A DNA stretch of 20,690 bases from Candidatus Woesearchaeota archaeon. GTDB taxonomy: Archaea > Nanobdellota > Nanobdellia > SCGC-AAA011-G17 > GW2011-AR20. Where the stretch lies: assembly GCA_018302885.1 (NCBI GenBank), contig JAGVZC010000011.1:1-20690 (forward strand), written 5' to 3'. Under the pieces are notes generated by a model that worked only from the letters and a program-made list of their open reading frames with translations, was not told the origin of the DNA and did not search any database. Each line of letters starts with the position of its first letter. Within the stretch, counting starts at the first letter, position 1. Of this stretch, positions 15,638 to 20,690 are shown in pieces. The position numbers and the translations under genes are program-made.

Positions 15638-16348
15638 ATGGAACAAATGCAACATCAAATGATGGGATATGACAGAACTTCTATTATGTTTAGTCCTGAT
15701 GGAAGATTATTGCAGGTTGAATATGCGAAAAAAACCGTAAAGCAGGGGACTACTGCTATGGGTGTGGTTTGCAAGGACGGGGTTTTATTATTAGCTGATA
15801 AAAGAATCAATGAGCCTTTGATTGTGCCGCATTCAATAGAAAAAGTAAGCCCTATAGATGATCATATTGGGGCCACCGCATCGGGAATTGTAAGCGACGG
15901 CAGAATCCTGATTGATATTGGAAGGACAATAGCACAAAAGCACAGAGTCACTTATGACAGCCCAGTGGATACGTTGAGTTTGGTGAAAAATATATGCGAC
16001 ATCAAGCAGTATTACACTCAGGTTGGGGGTGCAAGACCCTTTGGCGTTTCCCTTTTGATTGCCGGCGTTAATGACGACAATGACTTGTTTGTGACTGATC
16101 CAACAGGGATATTCTTTCAATACAAGGCAACGGCCATAGGTGACAGGGATGAAGAAATTAAGGATTTGTTGAACAAGGAATATAAGGAGAATCTTATTTT
16201 AAATGACGGCTTGAAATTATGCCTGAAAATTTTGAGAAAAATTCAGGGAAAAAATTTTGATATCAACAGAATAGATGCTGCTGTGATAAGAAGCACTGAT
16301 AAAAAGTTTGAAAAACTGACTGTTTCGGACCTGAACAAAATAAAGTAA
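15638..16348 (+). CDS. psmA: 20S proteasome alpha subunit
   Basis: A 236-residue structural subunit of the outer rings of the archaeal 20S proteasome. The rings gate entry of unfolded proteins and dock the PAN or Cdc48 ATPase. The N-terminal signature GYDRTSIMFSPDGRLLQVEYA (10-30) is the classic alpha-subunit block with the YDR gate residues. It is followed by VKQGTTAMGV (34-43), and the central GGARPFGVSLL and GIFFQYKATAIG blocks are present. The beta subunit and the ATPase are not in the window. It is the second gene of the exosome superoperon, as in many archaea, 6 nt after rnp2. Confidence 0.97.
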   Translation: MEQMQHQMMGYDRTSIMFSPDGRLLQVEYAKKTVKQGTTAMGVVCKDGVLLLADKRINEPLIVPHSIEKVSPIDDHIGATASGIVSDGRILIDIGRTIAQKHRVTYDSPVDTLSLVKNICDIKQYYTQVGGARPFGVSLLIAGVNDDNDLFVTDPTGIFFQYKATAIGDRDEEIKDLLNKEYKENLILNDGLKLCLKILRKIQGKNFDINRIDAAVIRSTDKKFEKLTVSDLNKIK

Positions 16349-16350
16349 TC

Positions 16351-16358
16351 TTTATAAA
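16351..16358 (+). promoter_or_regulatory. TATA box of the SBDS gene
   Basis: TTTATAAA centred 25.5 nt before the ATG at 16380. This implies an internal, leaderless start within the cluster. Confidence 0.65.
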
Positions 16359-16379
16359 ATTTGATTTCTTTCTTATTTT

Positions 16380-17078
16380 ATGGTTGATGTTGACAAAGCA
16401 GTTGTTGCAAAATTAAAAAAAGGTGAAAATCATTTTGAGATTCTTGTAGATTGTGAAAAGGCCCTGGAATTCAGGAAGGGAAAGGATGTCAACCTTGATG
16501 ACGTTCTGGCTACAGATGATATCTTCAAAGATGTAAAAAGAGGAGAGCATGCCTCTAACCTAATGAAGTTCTTTGGCACCGAAGACAAAAGAGAGATTGC
16601 AAAAAAAATAATCAAGGAAGGAGAGGTTCAGTTAACTTCAGAATATAAAAGCAAATTAAGAGAAGAAAAAAGAAGAAGAATAATTAGTCTGATTACAAGA
16701 GGATGTATAAATCCGGACACTAATACTCCCCATCCGCCACAAAGAATTGAAACTGCAATGAATGATTCTAAGGTAAAGATTGATGAATTTAAGTCTGCTG
16801 AAGAGCAGGTTAATGAGATTATCAACAAGATAAGAGTTGTATTGCCCATTAAATATGAAGTAAGAGAGATAGCAATAAAAATTCCTTCTGCACATGCAGG
16901 AAAATGCTATTCTGTATTCAAGCAGTATGGAAAAGTCATGAAAGAAGAATGGCAGAATGACGGAAGCCTGGTTACTGTTGTTGAGGTTCCTGCAGGCATT
17001 CAGGAAGAATTATTTGACAAGTTGAATTCCATTGCTCGGGGAGAAGTTGAAAGTAAAATATTGAATACAAGAAGTTAA
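16380..17078 (+). CDS. Ribosome maturation protein SBDS/Sdo1 homologue
   Basis: 232 residues, the length of archaeal SBDS. In eukaryotes SBDS with EFL1 releases the anti-association factor eIF6 from 60S subunits; archaea have aIF6 and an EF-2 relative, so a similar role is inferred. The N-terminal FYSH domain (1-85) includes FEILVDCEKALEFRKGK and the VLATDDIFKDVKRGEHAS block. The middle three-helix domain contains TPHPPQRIETAM (116-127), a hallmark of the family. The C-terminal ferredoxin-like domain begins near 160 (EVREIAIKIPSAHAGK). It sits between the proteasome and exosome genes, its usual archaeal place, with its own TATA box. Confidence 0.95.
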   Translation: MVDVDKAVVAKLKKGENHFEILVDCEKALEFRKGKDVNLDDVLATDDIFKDVKRGEHASNLMKFFGTEDKREIAKKIIKEGEVQLTSEYKSKLREEKRRRIISLITRGCINPDTNTPHPPQRIETAMNDSKVKIDEFKSAEEQVNEIINKIRVVLPIKYEVREIAIKIPSAHAGKCYSVFKQYGKVMKEEWQNDGSLVTVVEVPAGIQEELFDKLNSIARGEVESKILNTRS

Positions 17079-17086
17079 CCCAAATA

Positions 17087-17094
17087 TTTATAAA
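17087..17094 (+). promoter_or_regulatory. TATA box of the rrp4-rrp41-rrp42 unit
   Basis: TTTATAAA placing the start near 17116 and giving a leader of about 47 nt. This is one of the few leadered messages in the window. Confidence 0.6.
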
Positions 17095-17115
17095 CTATTA
17101 AAATCTTTTAATTCT

Positions 17116-17162
17116 GAACGAGAAAAGGGAAATGCAATTTCTCTATAGATGAGGTAATAAAT
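17116..17162 (+). promoter_or_regulatory. rrp4 5' leader with hairpin and Shine-Dalgarno
   Basis: The predicted leader holds a small hairpin, GAAAT/ATTTC (17129-17133 with 17137-17141) around GCA, then GAGGT (17151-17155) 7 nt before the rrp4 ATG. The hairpin may be neutral or may be a processing or autoregulatory site. Confidence 0.4.
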
Positions 17163-17846
17163 ATGGGAAAAATTTTATTCAAAGACAAGGACTTGGTTGT
17201 TCCTGGTGATATTCTAGCTGAAGGTATGGATTATCTTCCTTCTGGTGGATGCGTCAGAAAAAAAGACAAGATTGTCGCTGATCATCTTGGATTGGTGAGC
17301 CTAAACAAGAGATTTGTCAATGTTATTCCATTAACAGGAAATTATATTCCTAAAATTGGTGATACTGTAATTGCTGAAGTTGTTGACATGGGATTCAACG
17401 GATGGTATCTTAACGTGGGCGGACCTTATGAAGCTTCGCTTATGCTTAAGGATGTCTCGGAATTTATTGAAAAAGATTCTGATTTATCGCAATTTTATAA
17501 TTTTGGGGACTTGATAATTGCTAAAGTAAGCAGAGTTACAAGATACAGCAACATTAATCTTACAACTAAAGGACCTGGATTAAGAAATATAAAAGGCGGA
17601 AAAGTTATTTCTGTCACGCCAAGCAAAGTTCCAAGAATAATTGGAAAGCAGGGAAGCATGGTTCAATTGTTAAAAGAAAAAACAAACTGCAAGATTGTTG
17701 TGGGACAGAATGGCAAGATCTGGATAGAAGGAAACGATTCAAATGATGAATTAAAGGTTACTGAAGCAATTCTTATGATAGAGCATGAAAGCCACACTGA
17801 TGGCTTAACAGACAAGATAAAAGCATTTCTGGAGAGTAAAAAATGA
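17163..17846 (+). CDS. rrp4: Exosome RNA-binding subunit Rrp4
   Basis: A 227-residue cap subunit of the archaeal RNA exosome that binds RNA and feeds it to the Rrp41/Rrp42 hexameric ring. Domains in order: N-terminal beta-domain starting VVPGDILAEG (12-21), S1 domain (about 60-140, with GDTVIAEVVDMGFNGWYLNV), and KH domain (about 145-227) with the RNA-binding loop IIGKQGSM (159-166). Length is normal. It is first in a tightly packed trio: its last 4 nt overlap the rrp41 start. The other archaeal cap protein, Csl4, and the exosome-associated DnaG are not in the window. Confidence 0.96.
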   Translation: MGKILFKDKDLVVPGDILAEGMDYLPSGGCVRKKDKIVADHLGLVSLNKRFVNVIPLTGNYIPKIGDTVIAEVVDMGFNGWYLNVGGPYEASLMLKDVSEFIEKDSDLSQFYNFGDLIIAKVSRVTRYSNINLTTKGPGLRNIKGGKVISVTPSKVPRIIGKQGSMVQLLKEKTNCKIVVGQNGKIWIEGNDSNDELKVTEAILMIEHESHTDGLTDKIKAFLESKK

Positions 17847-18547
17847 GTTACGCAAAAAGATTTGACAAAAGAAGACTGGATGAAATGAGAAAGATAGATG
17901 CAAAAGTTGGAGTCATCAAAAGAGCTGATGGCTCTGCTATGTTTCAGATTGGGGATACAATTGCTATTGCAGCAGTTTATGGTCCAAGAGCGCTTCACCC
18001 TAAATTTTTACAAAATCCTGAAAAAGGAATTCTAAGATGCAATTATGACATGATTAGCTTTTCAGTTCCTGACAGAAAAAGACCAGGACCTGCAAGAAGA
18101 TCAACTGAGATATCACTTGTTACTGAAAAAGCATTGTTGCCTGTCTTGGATTTGAAGCAATTTCCAAATGCAGTAGTTGATGTTTTCATTCAGATTGTTC
18201 AGGCAAATGCAGGAACAAGATGTGCAGGCATATGTGCAGCATCAATGGCACTGGCGCATGCTGGCGTTCCAATGAGTGATTTGATATCTGCAATTTCTGT
18301 TGGCAAGGTTTCAGACAAGATAGTAATTGACTTGAACAAGGAAGAGGAAGATCATGAAGAAGGCGCTACAGACATCCCTGTTGCAATGAACAGCGAAGGT
18401 GAAATTACTCTGCTTCAGTTGGACGGAAATGTAAGCAAGAGTGAATTATTCCAGGCATTGGAATTTGCAAAAAAAGGATGCAGTGAAATAGATGTTATTC
18501 AAAGAAAAGCGTTGAAAGACTTTTATAAGGGAGTAAAAAATGAATGA
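17843..18547 (+). CDS. rrp41: Exosome catalytic subunit Rrp41
   Basis: A 234-residue RNase PH-fold protein, the active phosphorolytic 3'-5' exoribonuclease subunit of the exosome ring. The RNA-binding arginine block RKRPGPARRSTEIS (78-91) and the TDIPVAMNSEGEITLLQLDG block (176-195), with the family's conserved catalytic Asp at 177, are intact. The phosphate-site segment reads ANAGTRCAGICAAS (121-134), with Asn122 where relatives often have Asp (ADAGTR). It overlaps rrp4 by 4 nt and rrp42 by 8 nt, so the three subunits should be translated together in matched amounts. Confidence 0.96.
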   Translation: MSYAKRFDKRRLDEMRKIDAKVGVIKRADGSAMFQIGDTIAIAAVYGPRALHPKFLQNPEKGILRCNYDMISFSVPDRKRPGPARRSTEISLVTEKALLPVLDLKQFPNAVVDVFIQIVQANAGTRCAGICAASMALAHAGVPMSDLISAISVGKVSDKIVIDLNKEEEDHEEGATDIPVAMNSEGEITLLQLDGNVSKSELFQALEFAKKGCSEIDVIQRKALKDFYKGVKNE

Positions 18548-19301
18548 TGATTATATAAGAACCTTGGTTGAAAAGGGAAAAAGAATAGATGGCAGAAAAT
18601 TTGATGAATTCAGAAAAATTTCCGTTGAAACTGGGGTCAGCAAGAATGCATCAGGCTCTGCAAGATGCAAGATTGGAGATACAGAGGTTGTTGTTGGCGT
18701 CAAGTTTGATCTAGGAGAGCCATATTCTGACAGCCCTGATGAAGGCACTATAATGGTTACAGCAGAATTAATTCCCTTGGCAAGCCCTGAATTTGAATCT
18801 GGACCACCAGGCGTCAAGTCTGTGGAACTGGCAAGAATTGTTGATAGAGGAATAAGGGAAAGCAAATGCATTGACTTCAAGAAATTATGCATCAGACCTG
18901 GAGAAAAAATATGGATGGCTTTCATAGACATTTATCCCTTGAATGATGACGGCAATTTGGTTGATGCTTCAGTTCTGGCTGCTTTGAAAGCCCTGCAGGA
19001 AGCAAAGTTTCCTAAATTAGTTGATGATAAAGTTGATCATGAATCAAAGACAAATGTTGGATTAAAACTTGGCAAATTACCAATATTGACTACAGTATAC
19101 AAAATAAAAGGAAATTTATTGGTTGATGTAAATTCCAAGGAAGAACAGGTAATAGATTCGAGATTAAGCATCTCAGTTGCTGATGGAAATATTCATGCAC
19201 TGCAAAAAGGCGGAGACTTTCCTTTAAACATTGATGACATAAAGAAGGCAGTTGACATTGCAATCAAGAAAGAAAATGAATTGGTAAAGTTTTTAAAATA
19301 A
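18540..19301 (+). CDS. rrp42: Exosome structural subunit Rrp42
   Basis: A 253-residue RNase PH-fold partner of Rrp41. It alternates with Rrp41 in the hexameric ring and completes the active site without being catalytic itself. The N-terminal KGKRIDGRKFDEFR and the middle block FESGPPGVKSVELARIVDRGIRES match archaeal Rrp42. CIRPGEKIWMAFIDIYPLNDDGNLVDAS is the family's conserved core. It starts 8 nt before the rrp41 stop. In many archaea ribosomal protein L37Ae and RpoP follow Rrp42; here rpoK follows after 19 nt. Confidence 0.96.
   Translation: MNDDYIRTLVEKGKRIDGRKFDEFRKISVETGVSKNASGSARCKIGDTEVVVGVKFDLGEPYSDSPDEGTIMVTAELIPLASPEFESGPPGVKSVELARIVDRGIRESKCIDFKKLCIRPGEKIWMAFIDIYPLNDDGNLVDASVLAALKALQEAKFPKLVDDKVDHESKTNVGLKLGKLPILTTVYKIKGNLLVDVNSKEEQVIDSRLSISVADGNIHALQKGGDFPLNIDDIKKAVDIAIKKENELVKFLK
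19291..19298 (+). promoter_or_regulatory. Probable TATA box of rpoK
   Basis: TTTTAAAA in the last codons of rrp42, centred 26.5 nt before the rpoK ATG, which lacks a Shine-Dalgarno. Confidence 0.45.
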
Positions 19302-19320
19302 CCCATTTAATATCTTAAAC

Positions 19321-19518
19321 ATGGAATATACAAAATATGAAAAAGCAAGGATTATTGGCGCAAGAGCCCTGCAGATTTCAATGGGTGCTCCTATTCTGAT
19401 TAAATTAAAAGAAGAAGATTTAGAAAAGATGAAATACAATCCAATAAAAATTGCAACAAAGGAATTTGAAGGTGATATTCTACCAATTACAATCAAGAGG
19501 CCAATGCCAGGAAATTAA
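19321..19518 (+). CDS. rpoK: DNA-directed RNA polymerase subunit K (Rpb6/omega homologue)
   Basis: A 65-residue small subunit that stabilises the assembled RNA polymerase. The family core KYEKARIIGARALQISMGAP (5-24) is nearly identical to other archaeal RpoK, followed by DLEKMKYNPIKIATKEF. It ends soon after LPITIKRPMPGN, as expected for an archaeal subunit without the eukaryotic N-terminal extension. In other archaea rpoK is followed by enolase, and the same order is kept here. The usual preceding genes (rpoN, rps9, rpl13) are absent, and exosome genes take their place. Confidence 0.96.
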   Translation: MEYTKYEKARIIGARALQISMGAPILIKLKEEDLEKMKYNPIKIATKEFEGDILPITIKRPMPGN

Positions 19519-19537
19519 TTTTACGATAACAAATAAC

Positions 19538-19545
19538 TTTAAATA
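19538..19545 (+). promoter_or_regulatory. TATA box of eno
   Basis: TTTAAATA centred 25.5 nt before the enolase ATG at 19567, with no Shine-Dalgarno. Confidence 0.6.
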
Positions 19546-19566
19546 AATTAATTTTCTTATATTTTT

Positions 19567-20658
19567 ATGCAGGTTAATAAGATTAAGAATTCTAGGGGTG
19601 AAGACACTGTAGAAGTGAACTACAATGGATTCAGAGGAAGCGCTCCCGGAGGAAAGTCAAAAGGAATTTATGAAGCCAAGGATTTCCTGACAAACATTGA
19701 TGATGAGATTTCCCAGTTAAAAGAGTTGAATGTTCCTGATGTAAATATATTTGATGATTTTGAAAAAATTGACAATATTACAAACAATTTAGGGAGCACT
19801 GCAAGGATTGCCCTGGAATTTGCAATGTTTCAATACAAAGGAGGATATAAATTTCTGGATGGAAGAAAACTTCCAAGGCCTTTAGGAAATGTCATTGGCG
19901 GCGGCATGCATAAGGATAATTCCAATCTGGAGTTTCAGGAGTTTTTAATCATTCCAAACAAAGCCAAGACCTTAAAGGAAGCTGTTGAAAATAATCTTAA
20001 ATTTCATGCTTTTATTCATGATAAGCTGAAAAAACCTGACAAAAATTTCAATGATGAAAAAACTGATGAAGGTGCATGGAGCCCTAATTTAAACAATGAA
20101 GATGTTTTGAAATTATTAAAGAAATATTCTGGAAAGTTTAAATTCAAGATTGGTGTTGACATGGCAGCATCTTCCTTCTTTAAGAATAATCTTTACAAAT
20201 ACAAGGACAAGGAGCTGACAAAGGATGAGCAGATAGATTATATCAATAAATTGATAAAAAAGTATGACTTGTATTATGTTGAAGATCCCCTCAATCAGGA
20301 TGATTTTCTCGGCTTTGCCTACATAAACAAGAAAGCATTGGTTGTTGGCGATGATTTGATAGTCACCAATATTGAAAGGCTGAAAAGGGCAATGCATCTC
20401 AATGCAGTCAATGCCTTGATTGTAAAACCAAATCAGTGCGGTTCTTTGTTCAAGGTTAAAGAAATTGTTGAATATGCCAAAAAAAATAATATTATTCCAA
20501 TCATAAGCCATAGAAGCGGGGAGACTATGGATGCTTCTATCTCTCACTTGGCTGTTGGTCTGGAAATACCAATCATCAAAACAGGAATCTTTGGAAAAGA
20601 AAGAGAATATAAATTAAATGAATTGATTAAAATTGAGAAAGAACTTTCTTTAAAGTAG
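19567..20658 (+). CDS. eno: Enolase, compact and divergent
   Basis: A 363-residue glycolytic/gluconeogenic enzyme interconverting 2-phosphoglycerate and phosphoenolpyruvate. It is about 60 residues shorter than usual; the loss is mostly in the N-terminal domain between residues 35 and 100. Catalytic parts remain: DEG with Glu168, metal ligands Asp198 (VDMAAS), Glu239 (VEDPL) and Asp262 (VGDDL), the catalytic Lys287 (VKPNQ), His115 (GGGMHKDN), and SHRSGE (314-319) with Lys338 (IKTG). The mobile loop, usually PSGASTG, reads PGGKSKG (27-33): the Mg-binding Ser is kept, but two lysines are new. A leaderless promoter is likely. It follows rpoK as in other archaea. Confidence 0.94.
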   Translation: MQVNKIKNSRGEDTVEVNYNGFRGSAPGGKSKGIYEAKDFLTNIDDEISQLKELNVPDVNIFDDFEKIDNITNNLGSTARIALEFAMFQYKGGYKFLDGRKLPRPLGNVIGGGMHKDNSNLEFQEFLIIPNKAKTLKEAVENNLKFHAFIHDKLKKPDKNFNDEKTDEGAWSPNLNNEDVLKLLKKYSGKFKFKIGVDMAASSFFKNNLYKYKDKELTKDEQIDYINKLIKKYDLYYVEDPLNQDDFLGFAYINKKALVVGDDLIVTNIERLKRAMHLNAVNALIVKPNQCGSLFKVKEIVEYAKKNNIIPIISHRSGETMDASISHLAVGLEIPIIKTGIFGKEREYKLNELIKIEKELSLK

Positions 20659-20675
20659 TGACAGAATGGAAAGAT

Positions 20676-20683
20676 TTTTAAAT
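20676..20683 (+). promoter_or_regulatory. Possible TATA box of a gene beyond the right edge
   Basis: TTTTAAAT after the enolase stop, in a non-coding tail. By the spacing seen elsewhere a start codon would fall near 20705, outside the window. Confidence 0.3.
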
Positions 20684-20690
20684 TAGAATT

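Overview
The window looks like part of a small, AT-rich archaeal genome, most likely from the DPANN radiation (Woesearchaeota or Pacearchaeota type; the lineage is an inference). The archaeal signs are direct: a 16S-tRNA-Ala-23S operon with archaeal rRNA signatures, an archaeal exosome and proteasome cluster, RpoK, deoxyhypusine synthase, Pth2, an Ogg2-type glycosylase, and TATA boxes about 25 nt upstream of start codons. Most promoter-proximal genes appear leaderless. Several proteins are short or simplified for their families (enolase of 363 residues, endonuclease III without its Fe-S cysteines), which fits a reduced genome.

Layout. 1-3860: rRNA operon on the minus strand. It holds the 5' two thirds of 23S (running off the left edge), a tRNA-Ala(UGC) whose T-loop is interrupted by a 26-nt intron in a textbook bulge-helix-bulge fold, the complete 16S, and a leader that pairs with the spacer to form the pre-16S processing stem. 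3934-5366: cmk and trxB on the plus strand, overlapping by 4 nt. 5375-5489: a detached 5S gene on the minus strand with its own promoter. 5561-6289: a ZIP metal transporter. 6316-6363: a 15-codon lysine-rich micro-gene on the minus strand with its own Shine-Dalgarno and TATA box. 6468-8135: an orphan lipoprotein and pth2 (minus). 8205-8834: a membrane-anchored cysteine-rich surface protein.

8824-10173: deoxyhypusine synthase and SpeD, divergent from one palindromic TATA box. SpeD is a step of spermidine synthesis, and spermidine is the substrate of deoxyhypusine synthase. 10167-11356: ogg and nth, two base-excision-repair glycosylases overlapping by 4 nt. 11389-14948: a three-gene, nearly gapless unit coding for a secreted beta-helix protein, a sequon-rich membrane protein and a DRG-like TGS GTPase. 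15034-15279: a small two-helix membrane protein.

15311-19301 is the conserved archaeal exosome superoperon: RNase P subunit Pop5/Rnp2, proteasome alpha, SBDS, Rrp4, Rrp41 and Rrp42. It runs directly into rpoK and enolase, which in other archaea belong to a different ribosomal-protein/RNA-polymerase cluster. No CRISPR arrays, insertion sequences or prophage modules were seen. There is no gene-free stretch longer than 300 bases outside the RNA genes.
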